64,000 bases of DNA, taken from contig NZ_KB905274.1 in assembly GCF_000378745.1 (NCBI RefSeq), forward strand, positions 5,390 to 69,389, in the 5' to 3' direction. Both the position numbers and the translations under genes were made by a program. Under the pieces are notes generated by a model. It was not told the DNA's origin. It worked only from the letters and a program-made list of their open reading frames with translations, and made no database searches. This DNA comes from Prevotella amnii DSM 23384 = JCM 14753 (GTDB lineage Bacteria; Bacteroidota; Bacteroidia; Bacteroidales; Bacteroidaceae). Of this stretch, positions 55,709 through 64,000 are shown piece by piece (the first letter of the stretch is position 1; the number at the start of each line of letters is the position of its first letter).

Positions 55709-57642
55709 GCGATATAATACAATTATTACCCGACAGTGTTGCCAATCAAATAGCTGCAGGCGAGGTTATACAGCGTCCTGCATCTGTAATTAAAGAGTTA
55801 GTTGAAAATTCTGTTGACGCTAAAGCCACTATAATCAACGTATTAGTAATAGATTCAGGACGCACATCAATACAAGTCATTGATAATGGTAAAGGTATGT
55901 CTGACACAGATGCACGACTATCCTTTGAACGACATGCAACCTCTAAAATTAGAAAAGCTGATGATCTCTTTGCCTTACACACAATGGGCTTTCGTGGAGA
56001 AGCACTTGCCTCTATTGCTGCTGTATCACAAGTGGAACTGAAAACACGCATAGAGGGTCAAGAGTTAGGCTGCCATTTATCTATTTCTGGGGGTAAATTT
56101 ATAGCACAAGAGCCATGTCAATGTACTATAGGAAGCAATTTCCTGATAGAAAACTTATTCTTCAATGTGCCTGCAAGAAGAAAATTTCTAAAGTCAAACA
56201 CTACAGAGCTTAACAATATTATTACAGCTTTTCAGCGTATAGCTCTGGTTTACCCTGATATAAATTTTACTCTTCACAGCAATGGCTCTGAAGTATATAA
56301 TCTTAGAAGAGGTAGTTTTAAACAACGCGTTATAGAAATATTTGGTAAACGACTAAATCAAAGTTTATTACCCATAGATATCGAAACAACCCTATGCAAT
56401 ATACATGGCTTTGTAGGAAAGCCTGAGTCTGCCAAGAAAAAAGGAGTTCACCAATACCTTTTTGTTAATGAACGCTATATGAAGCATCCTTATTTTCACA
56501 AAGCTATAATGTCAGCTTATGAACGCCTTATACCGCAAGGAGAAATGGTTCCTTATTTTATCTATTTCGATGTACCACCAGAAAATATTGATGTTAATAT
56601 TCATCCTACAAAGACTGAAATAAAATTTGAAAACGAACAGGCTATTTGGCAAATTCTTATGGCTGCAGTTCGCGATACTATAGGTAAATTTTATGATGTT
56701 TCTTCCATTGACTTTGATACTGAAGGACGTCCTGACATTCCTGTGTTTTCACCAAATAACGAAACTGCTGCTCCTGAAACTAATTTTAATCCTAACTTCA
56801 ATCCATTCTTAGAAAATAGTTTTTCTGATAAAGAAAACCATATAACTACTACTAATAATAACACTGATAACCCAAAATATAATATTAACTCCAACGTTTC
56901 TAACCACATAAAAGTTAGTGCTGATAATTGGGAAGAACTATACGCAGGCTCTTTACAGAATAACACTACTAATAATAATATACAACAAACCTCTTTGCAG
57001 GATTTAGATTTTGACGAAAATGGTGAAGAAATTTTAATACAATCGAAACTATCTAAAGATATTGCAACTGCCATAGAAGAAAAATCTCCATCTCATTATC
57101 AATATAAAGGAAGATATATTATAACAGCTATAAAATCTGGACTTATGTTTATAGATCAGCATCGTGCACACATAAGGATTTTATATGAAAATTATCTAAA
57201 ACAATTCACAGAACATAAAGGGCATAGCCAAAAGGTATTATTCCCTGAAGTAATACATCTGACAAAGACTGAACACTCTATCCTTGAAAAGATATTACCC
57301 GAAATGCATGATATTGGTTTTCAAATAGATAATATAGGAGGAGATAGCTTTGCTATAAACGGGGTTCCCATAGGATTAGAAGGGCTAAACACAATAAACC
57401 TTGTACAAGAAATTATAGTCACAGCAAGTGAAAAGAATATAAGTATAAAAGAAGAAATTAACATATCCATAGCCACCAAATTAGCATACAATGCTGCTAT
57501 TCCTGTAGGACAAGTATTAGGAAATAAAGAAATGGAATCGCTTGTGAACGACCTTTTTGCTTGTGATACTGTCAATTATACACCTAATGGTAAAACGATT
57601 ATTGCTATTTTAAAACAGCAAGATATAGATCATCTGTTTTAG
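55705..57642 (+). CDS. mutL: DNA mismatch repair protein MutL
   Basis: 645 residues. The GHKL ATPase N-domain shows IAAGEVIQRPASVIKELVEN, DNGKGMSDTDARLSFERHAT and MGFRGEALASIAAVS. The middle linker (about 340-450) is Asn-rich and variable. The C-terminal dimer domain has IDQHRAHIRILYENYLKQ (about 483) where endonuclease-type MutL has DQHAxxExxxxE; here the first Glu is Ile. It matches lesions found by MutS to downstream repair. It is last in the chaperone-OstA operon, an odd partner set, with a 4-base overlap. Confidence 0.96.
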   Translation: MSDIIQLLPDSVANQIAAGEVIQRPASVIKELVENSVDAKATIINVLVIDSGRTSIQVIDNGKGMSDTDARLSFERHATSKIRKADDLFALHTMGFRGEALASIAAVSQVELKTRIEGQELGCHLSISGGKFIAQEPCQCTIGSNFLIENLFFNVPARRKFLKSNTTELNNIITAFQRIALVYPDINFTLHSNGSEVYNLRRGSFKQRVIEIFGKRLNQSLLPIDIETTLCNIHGFVGKPESAKKKGVHQYLFVNERYMKHPYFHKAIMSAYERLIPQGEMVPYFIYFDVPPENIDVNIHPTKTEIKFENEQAIWQILMAAVRDTIGKFYDVSSIDFDTEGRPDIPVFSPNNETAAPETNFNPNFNPFLENSFSDKENHITTTNNNTDNPKYNINSNVSNHIKVSADNWEELYAGSLQNNTTNNNIQQTSLQDLDFDENGEEILIQSKLSKDIATAIEEKSPSHYQYKGRYIITAIKSGLMFIDQHRAHIRILYENYLKQFTEHKGHSQKVLFPEVIHLTKTEHSILEKILPEMHDIGFQIDNIGGDSFAINGVPIGLEGLNTINLVQEIIVTASEKNISIKEEINISIATKLAYNAAIPVGQVLGNKEMESLVNDLFACDTVNYTPNGKTIIAILKQQDIDHLF

Positions 57643-58055
57643 AAAAATGAAAGAATTTCTCTATAAGCAACTATTTTATATATTATAAAAACTAACATTT
57701 TAAATAACAAAACATTATTATTAGCATAATAATAAAACATCTATACGGAACAAAAATAACCTATTTTTAATGCAAAAATAAACTAAAAATGCTACAAAAA
57801 TAGGTTATTTTTTATTTTTATAAGTTATTCTTTCTACTACAACTAATGGCTTTTCTCTCTTGCAAAAATAAGCCTATCCAGCTTTTTTAACACCTTACAT
57901 TTGCAGCTTTTCATACTAACAAATAAAGAAATATATGAAAATCCCCATTTTTTGTTTTTTTAAATAGCCCAATAGGATACCTTACATATAATAAAAAAGT
58001 GGAGGATATTATACTTATCTCTATCCTACACAAAAATTATAATTAAGATAGCTTT
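57643..58055. other. Intergenic region after mutL, with a long inverted repeat
   Basis: No gene is seen. It contains the inverted repeat listed separately and several copies of CAAAAATA. A promoter-like TACATTTG at 57896-57903 has no gene behind it on the same strand; a small RNA there is possible but unsupported. Confidence 0.45.
57752..57812. terminator. Inverted repeat, probable bidirectional terminator
   Basis: Perfect 17-bp arms AAAAATAACCTATTTTT (57752-57768) and AAAAATAGGTTATTTTT (57796-57812) 27 bases apart, followed by TTTATTTTTA. It lies between convergent mutL and mlaF. The long loop makes a classic terminator less certain. Confidence 0.6.
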
Positions 58056-58835
58056 TTATCTTGTTATATTATTGCTTTCTTCAATTTCTACTTGCTTAAT
58101 CTTTTTAAATAAGTCTGAAGCAAATATTAGGTCATTAAGTTTTTCGTTTTTAGCAGTTATAATATCATCTTTATTTCCTTGCCATTCCACTTTTCCTGAA
58201 GCAATAAATACAATATTCTCACCTATACCCATCACCGAATTCATATCATGTGTATTAATAATAGTTGTTATGTTAAGGTCATGGGTAATATCAGTAAGCA
58301 ACTTATCTATAACAAGGGACGTTTTTGGATCGAGCCCAGAATTTGGCTCATCACAAAATAAATATTTAGGACTCATCACTATAGCACGAGCAATTGCTAC
58401 ACGCTTCTGCATTCCACCAGACAATTCTCCTGGATATTTTTGTTCTGTTCCTGCAAGATGCACCCGATCAAGACATTCTCTAACTCGTTCTTGACGTTCT
58501 TCAAAACTCATTGAGGAAAACATATCTAAAGGAAAACGCACATTTTCTTCTACTGTTTGCGAGTCGAATAATGCAGCACTCTGAAAAATCATGCCCATTT
58601 CACGACGCATAAGCACCTGTTGCTTCTTTTTTAGATTTATAAAATTACGTCCATCGTATAACACTTCTCCTTTAGTTGGACTCATAAGCCCTGTTACACA
58701 ACGCATTAACACAGTTTTTCCTGCGCCACTCTGACCTATGATAAGGTTTATTTTACCATCTTCAAAGACAGTGTCTATGTTTGTTAATACTTCTTTTTCT
58801 CCGAATGATTTATATAAGTTTTTTACTTCTATCAT
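58056..58835 (-). CDS. mlaF: MlaF-type ABC transporter ATPase
   Basis: 259 residues. Walker A GQSGAGKTVLMRCVTGLM (about 34-51), the signature LSGGMQKRVAIARAIV (about 142), and Walker B YLFCDEPNSGLDP are typical of the Mla/Ttg2A lipid-transport ATPase, which maintains outer-membrane lipid asymmetry. It lies 45 bases after the permease gene on the same strand. No MCE-domain (MlaD) gene is in the window, so the substrate-binding part must be elsewhere. Confidence 0.9.
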   Translation of the reverse strand: MIEVKNLYKSFGEKEVLTNIDTVFEDGKINLIIGQSGAGKTVLMRCVTGLMSPTKGEVLYDGRNFINLKKKQQVLMRREMGMIFQSAALFDSQTVEENVRFPLDMFSSMSFEERQERVRECLDRVHLAGTEQKYPGELSGGMQKRVAIARAIVMSPKYLFCDEPNSGLDPKTSLVIDKLLTDITHDLNITTIINTHDMNSVMGIGENIVFIASGKVEWQGNKDDIITAKNEKLNDLIFASDLFKKIKQVEIEESNNITR

Positions 58836-58880
58836 TATAGTGTTTTTTTTAGCTGTTCAGCTTTTCCGGTTTTATCTACT

Positions 58881-59627
58881 TTAGCTTAATAGTTGTGTAA
58901 GGAACACATCGCTAAAAAGTATTAGTACACTCGACTTTACTACTGCATCAGTAGATGCTTTACCCACCTCTTGAGAGCCTCCTTTTACTGAATACCCCAT
59001 ATAGGAAGATACACTTGAGATTATAAAAGCAAAAAAGAATCCTTTTAAAATACTCATCCACATAAACCATTGATTAAAATGATGTTGTACTCCTTCTGTA
59101 AGGTCGGCAGGCGATATAACATGTCCGATATAAGCTGTAGAATATGCACCTACCATGCCAATAGCAGCAGAAAAAATAACTAAGAAAGGCATAAGGGTCA
59201 TTAAGCCTAATATTTTCGGAAGAATTAAGTAACTTGCAGAGTTTATTCCCATAATTTCAAGAGCATCTATTTGCTGTGTAACACGCATCGAACCAAGCTC
59301 TGAGGCTATGTTAGACCCCACTTTCCCTGAAAGTATCAAGCACATTATACTGGAAGAAAATTCCAATAGCATAATTTCTCGTGTTACATATCCAGACACC
59401 CAATGTGGCATCCATGGGCTTTGCACATTTAAACGTATCTGAATGCAAATGACAGCTCCTATAAAAAAGGAAATTAATAAAACAATACCAATGGAATTAA
59501 CTCCTAATTGCGACATTTCTCTCACATACGATTTAAAAAACATTCGCATACGCTCTGGCCTACTAAATGTACGCTTCATAAGCATAAGATACTCACCAAA
59601 GCTGAAGAGACGATCCTTTATCAACAT
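58881..59627 (-). CDS. mlaE: MlaE-type ABC transporter permease
   Basis: 248 residues with about five membrane helices. The MlaE family core is visible in SSSIMCLILSGKVGSNIASE, the coupling-helix region GSMRVTQQIDALEIMGIN, and TAYIGHVI. It works with the ATPase next to it to move phospholipid between the membranes. The gene starts at ATG 59627, divergent from lptB 150 bases away. A TACTTTTG box is 27 bases upstream. Confidence 0.92.
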   Translation of the reverse strand: MLIKDRLFSFGEYLMLMKRTFSRPERMRMFFKSYVREMSQLGVNSIGIVLLISFFIGAVICIQIRLNVQSPWMPHWVSGYVTREIMLLEFSSSIMCLILSGKVGSNIASELGSMRVTQQIDALEIMGINSASYLILPKILGLMTLMPFLVIFSAAIGMVGAYSTAYIGHVISPADLTEGVQHHFNQWFMWMSILKGFFFAFIISSVSSYMGYSVKGGSQEVGKASTDAVVKSSVLILFSDVFLTQLLS

Positions 59628-59654
59628 TTATTACAGTTTTATTTTATTCAATTG

Positions 59655-59662
59655 CAAAAGTA
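59655..59662 (-). promoter_or_regulatory. Putative -7 box of mlaE-mlaF
   Basis: TACTTTTG on the minus strand, 27 bases before the mlaE ATG; -33 not found. Confidence 0.4.
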
Positions 59663-59748
59663 ACTAAAATATACTATATATAGGCATAATAGAGAGTTGA
59701 AGTTATAGAAAAAGTCTTTAAATGTAAATGATAACAAATTTAATTTCT

Positions 59749-59756
59749 TATATTTG
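59749..59756 (+). promoter_or_regulatory. Putative -7 box of lptB
   Basis: TATATTTG, 22 bases before the ATG at 59779. It lies between this ATG and the upstream in-frame ATG at 59728, so it supports the later start. Confidence 0.5.
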
Positions 59757-59778
59757 CAAAATAAAGTATGACTCAGAA

Positions 59779-60630
59779 ATGAATGAAATTGAAAAAACTG
59801 TAGTTAGTCAAGAAAAAAAAAGTAGCATTTTACATACCGAAAATCTTGTAAAACGATATGGTAAACGCACAGTAGCTAATGGTGTTAGTATAAATGTGCG
59901 ACAAGGAGAGATTGTAGGATTGTTAGGGCCTAATGGAGCCGGAAAAACCACTTCGTTCTATATGACGACAGGATTGGTAGTTCCTAACGAAGGGCATGTG
60001 TATATTGATGATAAAGAAATAACAAAATATCCTGTCTATAAACGTGCTAAGGCTGGCATAGGATATTTACCACAAGAGGCTAGTGTCTTTCGTAAAATGA
60101 GTGTAGAAGATAACATAATGAGCGTCTTAGAAATGACTAAGCTTTCTCGTGAACAACGTATAGAAAAGATGGAGAGCCTTATTCGCGAATTTCGTTTGGA
60201 GAAAGTACGTAAGAATCTTGGCGATCGGCTTTCAGGAGGAGAACGCCGTCGCTGCGAAATAGCGCGATGCTTAGCTATTGACCCTAAGTTTATTATGTTA
60301 GATGAGCCTTTTGCTGGTGTAGACCCAATAGCAGTAGAAGATATTCAGCATATTGTTTGGCAATTAAAATTTCGCAATATAGGTATTCTCATTACCGACC
60401 ATAATGTGCACGAGACACTTAATATCACTGACCGCGCTTACCTTTTGTTTGAAGGACGTATCTTGTTTAAAGGTACTCCGGAAGAGCTATCAGCAAATAA
60501 AGTTGTAAAAGAGAAATACTTAGGTGTCGACTTCGTTCTTCAAAAAAAGGATTTTCAGCTTATCAATGAACGTAAACGGGCACAAGAAGCTGAAGAGAAA
60601 GCTGAAGATGAAATTATTAATACAATTTAA
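59779..60630 (+). CDS. lptB: LPS export ABC ATPase LptB
   Basis: 283 residues from ATG 59779; an in-frame ATG at 59728 would add 17 but lies before the promoter box. Walker [19 protein letters not shown], signature [16 protein letters not shown], Walker [19 protein letters not shown] and the His in [10 protein letters not shown] match LptB. It powers LPS extraction from the inner membrane with LptFG. A 30-residue N-terminal and a Glu-rich C-terminal tail (EKAEDEI) go beyond E. coli LptB. Its partners are not next to it, but the OstA-like and Mla genes are near. Confidence 0.95.
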   Translation: MNEIEKTVVSQEKKSSILHTENLVKRYGKRTVANGVSINVRQGEIVGLLGPNGAGKTTSFYMTTGLVVPNEGHVYIDDKEITKYPVYKRAKAGIGYLPQEASVFRKMSVEDNIMSVLEMTKLSREQRIEKMESLIREFRLEKVRKNLGDRLSGGERRRCEIARCLAIDPKFIMLDEPFAGVDPIAVEDIQHIVWQLKFRNIGILITDHNVHETLNITDRAYLLFEGRILFKGTPEELSANKVVKEKYLGVDFVLQKKDFQLINERKRAQEAEEKAEDEIINTI

Positions 60631-60701
60631 TATAATAAGATAATTAGAATAGAAAATAAATAAGGTTAAGTCAGGGTATATTGTTTTTAGACATTAATAA
60701 A

Positions 60702-60732
60702 TTGGCTGTCAATTAAAAAATCATTATCTTTG
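60702..60732 (+). promoter_or_regulatory. Bacteroidetes promoter of tig
   Basis: TTGG (60702-60705), about 19 bases, TATCTTTG (60725-60732). The tig ATG is 89 bases downstream, giving a leader of roughly 80 bases. Confidence 0.65.
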
Positions 60733-60821
60733 CACTTTATAATGGTCTATGGCATATTATGTGCTTTTATGTAAAATACGGTTTTAATAATAATAATAAA
60801 TAATATAATAAACATCTAAAA

Positions 60822-62189
60822 ATGAATATTTCATTTGAAAATCCAGACAAAATTAATGGTTTGATGACCATTACTGTAGAAGAAGCAGACTATAGGGAAG
60901 AGGTAAATAAAACTCTAAAGGACTATCGCAAGCGCGCAAACATTCCCGGTTTCCGTCCAGGACAAGTTCCTATGGGGCTGCTTAAACGTCAGTATGGCAC
61001 ACAAATTAAAATGGATGTTGTTAATAAACTTCTTGGAGAGAATTTGCAGAAGTATATTGTTGATAATAAAATTCAGGTATTAGGTCAGCCAATGGCTTCT
61101 GAAAAACAAGGGGCAGTAGACTTAGAAAAAGAAGCTCCATATACTTTTATGTTTGATCTTGCAATTGCTCCTGAATTTAAAGCAGCATTAAGCGGTAAAG
61201 ATAAAATAGACTTTTATGAAATAGAAGTAGATGACAAATTAATAGATCAACAAGTGGAAATGTATCAAAACCGTGCAGGTCATTATGACAAAGCAGAAGA
61301 TTTTGATATAGAAAAGCGTGATATGTTAAAAGGAGATCTCCGCGAATTAGATGCAAATGGCAATACTCTCGAAGGAGGTATAACGGTAGAGGGTGCAGTA
61401 TTAATGCCACAATACATTAAAGTAGAAGATCAGAAGAACTTATTTAAAGGTGCTAAGTTAGGTGATATTATAACTTGGAACCCACGCGCAGCATATCCAG
61501 ACAACGACACAGAAGTATCATCTTTATTAAAGATTAATAAAGAAGAAATAGCTAACCATACAGGCGACTTCTCTTATCAAATTACAGAGATTTCTCGTTT
61601 CGTTAAGGCTGAGAATAATAAGGAATTATGGGAAAACGTTTATGGTAAAGATGCAAAAATAGAAGACGAAGCTGCTTTTCGCAAAGTCATCGCAGACGGA
61701 TTAGCTTCTCAGCTTGAAATCGATTCTAATTATAAGTTTATCCAAGATCTTCGTTCTCACATGGAAAAGAAGGTTGGGAAGTTAGAGTTCCCTGAAGCTT
61801 TGCTTAAACGCATTATGATAGCTAATAATAAAGATAAAGGGGCTGATTTTGTTGAAAAGAACTATGAGGGTAGTATAAAAGAGCTTACATGGCATCTAAT
61901 AAAAGAGCATCTTGCTGAAGCTAATGACATTAAGGTAGAAGATAAAGATGTCCGCGAGAGTGCTATCCAAATGGCTCGAACTCAGTTTGCACAATATGGC
62001 ATGACTAATGTTCCTGATGAATATTTAAATAATTATGCTGACGAAATGCTAAAGAAACATGAAAATGTTGATTCTTTTGTAGAAGCTGCTCTCGAACGTA
62101 AGCTCGCTGATAAGCTGAAAGGCGTTGTTAAATTGAATAAAAAGACTGTGAGCCTTGATGAGTTTAACAAACTGGTAAACGGCAAATAA
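60822..62189 (+). CDS. tig: Trigger factor
   Basis: 455 residues, normal size. The ribosome-binding N-domain carries YRKRANIPGFRPGQVPMGLL (about residues 35-55; signature GFRPGxVP). The FKBP-like middle (about 150-250) is poorly kept, as usual in Bacteroidetes, and may lack isomerase activity. The C-terminal helical chaperone domain follows. It binds nascent chains at the exit tunnel. It lies before clpP and clpX, the common proteostasis order, but a new -7 box precedes clpP. Confidence 0.95.
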   Translation: MNISFENPDKINGLMTITVEEADYREEVNKTLKDYRKRANIPGFRPGQVPMGLLKRQYGTQIKMDVVNKLLGENLQKYIVDNKIQVLGQPMASEKQGAVDLEKEAPYTFMFDLAIAPEFKAALSGKDKIDFYEIEVDDKLIDQQVEMYQNRAGHYDKAEDFDIEKRDMLKGDLRELDANGNTLEGGITVEGAVLMPQYIKVEDQKNLFKGAKLGDIITWNPRAAYPDNDTEVSSLLKINKEEIANHTGDFSYQITEISRFVKAENNKELWENVYGKDAKIEDEAAFRKVIADGLASQLEIDSNYKFIQDLRSHMEKKVGKLEFPEALLKRIMIANNKDKGADFVEKNYEGSIKELTWHLIKEHLAEANDIKVEDKDVRESAIQMARTQFAQYGMTNVPDEYLNNYADEMLKKHENVDSFVEAALERKLADKLKGVVKLNKKTVSLDEFNKLVNGK

Positions 62190-62221
62190 TATATTTTTTA
62201 GAAAATAATCCTTTATAATAT

Positions 62222-62341
62222 ATAGAGATTACCGATTTTTTCGTTATCTTTGTGTTAAGTATAATAGGTTATGTCATAACTTTTGGCATAATCTTTAACA
62301 CTAACACATAAAGATAAAGCGGAGAGGTCAGTAATCTCTAT
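62222..62341. promoter_or_regulatory. Nested inverted repeats around the clpP promoter
   Basis: Outer 11-bp arms ATAGAGATTAC (62222-62232) / GTAATCTCTAT (62331-62341); inner GTGTTAA (62252-62258) / TTAACAC (62295-62301); and a central palindrome GTTATG-T-CATAAC (62268-62280). The -7 box TATCTTTG is at 62245-62252, so the palindrome falls just after the expected transcription start. It is a good candidate operator or structured leader. Confidence 0.55.
62245..62252 (+). promoter_or_regulatory. Putative -7 box of clpP-clpX
   Basis: TATCTTTG, 121 bases before the clpP ATG; no clear -33 TTTG. Confidence 0.5.
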
Positions 62342-62373
62342 TTGTCTAATTAAACAAAAGGTATAAATAAAAC

Positions 62374-63039
62374 ATGAATGATTTTCGCAAATATGCCACA
62401 CAACATCTCAGAATGAGTGGTATGGTTATAGATGATGTTATAAAAACTCAAAATCAGTATCTTAATCCTTACATTTTAGAGGAACGTCAGCTAAATGTTA
62501 CCCAAATGGATGTATTTTCACGTCTTATGATGGATCGTATCATTTTTTTAGGTACTCAGATAGACGATTATACTGCCAACACTCTACAGGCACAGCTGCT
62601 TTACCTCGACTCAGTTGATTCAGGTAAAGACATTTCTATATATATAAACTCCCCTGGAGGAAGCGTTACAGCAGGGCTTGGCATTTATGATACAATGCAA
62701 TTTATTTCTAGCGATGTTGCTACTATTTGTACTGGTATGGCTGCATCTATGGGAGCTGTTTTACTTGTAGCTGGTCAGGAAGGGAAACGCTCGGCTTTAC
62801 CTCATAGCCGTGTAATGATACATCAGCCGCTGGGAGGTGTGCAAGGTCAGGCTTCTGATATAGAAATAGAAGCAAAGGAAATTCAAAAATTTAAAAAAGA
62901 ACTTTATACAATAATCAGCACCCATTCGCATCAGCCTTTTGAAAAAGTTTGGAACGATAGTGATCGTAACTACTGGATGACAGCAGAAGAGGCAAAGGCT
63001 TATGGCATGATAGACGAGGTTCTTGTACGTAAAAAATAA
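62374..63039 (+). CDS. clpP: ATP-dependent Clp protease proteolytic subunit
   Basis: 221 residues. It forms the barrel peptidase with ClpX/ClpA-type unfoldases. Catalytic Ser in [13 protein letters not shown] (about 128), His in [13 protein letters not shown] (about 153) and Asp in [14 protein letters not shown] (about 202) make the triad. An N-terminal stretch (about 35 residues before [15 protein letters not shown]) is longer than in E. coli and could be a propeptide. clpX begins 10 bases after its stop. Confidence 0.97.
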   Translation: MNDFRKYATQHLRMSGMVIDDVIKTQNQYLNPYILEERQLNVTQMDVFSRLMMDRIIFLGTQIDDYTANTLQAQLLYLDSVDSGKDISIYINSPGGSVTAGLGIYDTMQFISSDVATICTGMAASMGAVLLVAGQEGKRSALPHSRVMIHQPLGGVQGQASDIEIEAKEIQKFKKELYTIISTHSHQPFEKVWNDSDRNYWMTAEEAKAYGMIDEVLVRKK

Positions 63040-63049
63040 TAAGTATTTA

Positions 63050-64000
63050 ATGGCTTTGAATAAATGTAGCTTTTGTGGTAGAAGTGAAAAGGACGTAAAA
63101 CTTCTTATAAATGGTCTTCATGGATTTATATGTAATGATTGCGCTCAGCAGGCTTATCGAATAGTTATGCAATCTGGCGTAGTATCAGAAGAACATACAT
63201 CATCAGATAATAATAAGAAAATAAATCTTAAGAAAGTCCCAAAACCACAAGAAATAAAAAAATATCTCGATGAATATATAATAGGACAAGATGAGGCTAA
63301 ACGATACCTATCTGTTTCTGTATATAATCATTACAAGCGTTTACAACAGCAGAAGAAAGATGATGGTGTAGAAATAGAAAAAAGCAATATTATTATGGTA
63401 GGTTCTACAGGCACTGGTAAAACCCTTTTAGCACGTACCATTGCTAAATTGCTTGAAGTCCCATTTACTATTGTCGATGCTACAGTGTTTACAGAAGCAG
63501 GTTATGTAGGTGAAGACGTTGAGAGTATCTTATCACGTTTACTCCAAGTAGCCGATTATAATGTAGCCGCTGCAGAGCGTGGTATTGTTTTTATTGACGA
63601 GATAGATAAGATAGCCCGTAAAAGCGATAACCCAAGCATCACCCGTGATGTTAGTGGTGAAGGCGTACAGCAGGGCATGTTAAAATTACTCGAGGGAACT
63701 ATAGTTAATGTACCTCCTAAGGGAGGACGTAAGCACCCTGATCAAGATTATATTCATGTAGATACTAAGAATATATTATTTATCTGTGGTGGTGCTTTTG
63801 ACGGAATTGAACGCAAAATAGCTCAACGCTTAAACACCCATGTTGTGGGGTATAATTCTGTACAAAATGTAGCTAAGATAGATAAAGAAGATTTAATGAA
63901 GTATGTATTGCCACAAGACCTAAAATCATTTGGATTAATTCCTGAAATTATTGGTCGTTTACCAGTACTTACTTATCTCACTCCTTTAAACAGAGATGCT
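63050..64000 (+). CDS. clpX: Clp protease ATPase subunit ClpX, 3' end beyond the window
   Basis: ATG 63050; the frame stays open to 64000 (317 codons). The N-terminal zinc-binding domain has CSFCGRS...CNDC (residues 6-31). The AAA+ domain shows Walker [12 protein letters not shown] (about 125), Walker [12 protein letters not shown] (about 182) and the GYVGEDVES pore loop. The usual GPTGSGKT reads GSTGTGKT. It unfolds substrates for ClpP. Closely coupled to clpP, 10 bases away. Confidence 0.96.
   Translation, partial: MALNKCSFCGRSEKDVKLLINGLHGFICNDCAQQAYRIVMQSGVVSEEHTSSDNNKKINLKKVPKPQEIKKYLDEYIIGQDEAKRYLSVSVYNHYKRLQQQKKDDGVEIEKSNIIMVGSTGTGKTLLARTIAKLLEVPFTIVDATVFTEAGYVGEDVESILSRLLQVADYNVAAAERGIVFIDEIDKIARKSDNPSITRDVSGEGVQQGMLKLLEGTIVNVPPKGGRKHPDQDYIHVDTKNILFICGGAFDGIERKIAQRLNTHVVGYNSVQNVAKIDKEDLMKYVLPQDLKSFGLIPEIIGRLPVLTYLTPLNRDA

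Noticed and set aside
57896-57903. A TACATTTG promoter-like box on the plus strand
   Set aside because: No -33 element and no gene on that strand for 1.8 kb; such 8-mers occur by chance in A+T-rich DNA.

Overview
The window looks like a low-G+C member of the Bacteroidales, most likely Prevotella or a close relative. By eye, G+C is about one third over most of its length. The evidence is: Bacteroidetes-type promoters (TTTG, 19-20 bases, TAnnTTTG) in front of many genes; single-chain long PurL; a TIGR02757 protein; a fimbrillin-like lipoprotein; DUF4369/thioredoxin lipoproteins; the sufBCDS, rimP-nusA-infB and tig-clpP-clpX orders; and IntDOT-like integrases. The species cannot be named from this evidence.

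Layout. (1) 1-2.7 kb: the end of an integrated mobile element, with two tandem tyrosine recombinase genes on the minus strand (the first cut by the window edge). It is clearly more G+C-rich than the rest and is bordered by a repeat-rich, att-like segment. (2) 3-6 kb: a phosphoethanolamine transferase and an OmpA-like lipoprotein. (3) 6-11.5 kb: purL and gpmI, each ending in a strong hairpin. (4) 11.7-16.9 kb: a surface-glycan block with a Wzx-like flippase and, divergently, a tight LicD / IspD-TarI-like cytidylyltransferase / SDR / glycosyltransferase operon. (5) 17-19.3 kb: bcp, a TIGR02757 gene and a WYL regulator. (6) 19.3-24.1 kb: a small acidic peptide gene plus a 925-residue fimbrillin-like lipoprotein, then an ECF sigma factor with a membrane-anchored partner. 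(7) 24.2-29.8 kb: speA, aroK, topA and a Nudix gene on the minus strand. (8) 30-34.5 kb: an esterase and a GH95 fucosidase, then a thioredoxin-fold lipoprotein that lacks the CXXC cysteines. (9) 35-40 kb: rimP-nusA-infB with a hairpin leader. (10) 40-45.6 kb: sufBCDS and rnhB. (11) 45.6-48.9 kb: UvrD/PcrA helicase and mtgA on the minus strand. (12) 49-57.6 kb: guaB, then a tightly packed operon of two parvulin-type chaperones, an OstA-like protein, a small membrane protein and mutL. (13) 58-60.6 kb: MlaF/MlaE-type ABC genes and lptB. (14) 60.8-64 kb: tig, clpP and the start of clpX.

How the genes work together. Most of the window is core chromosome: purine synthesis, glycolysis, Fe-S assembly, translation initiation, DNA topology and repair, proteostasis. 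A clear cell-envelope theme runs through it: lipid A/glycan decoration, lipid and LPS transport, outer-membrane chaperones and surface adhesin. The accessory or variable parts are the integrase end, the LicD operon, the peptide/fimbrillin locus and the esterase/fucosidase pair. I found no rRNA, tRNA, CRISPR array or insertion sequence. I did not find a clearly new multi-gene defence or mobile system. The least-explained items are the att-like segment, the small peptide gene before the fimbrillin-like lipoprotein, the cysteine-free thioredoxin lipoprotein, and structured leaders before rimP and clpP.
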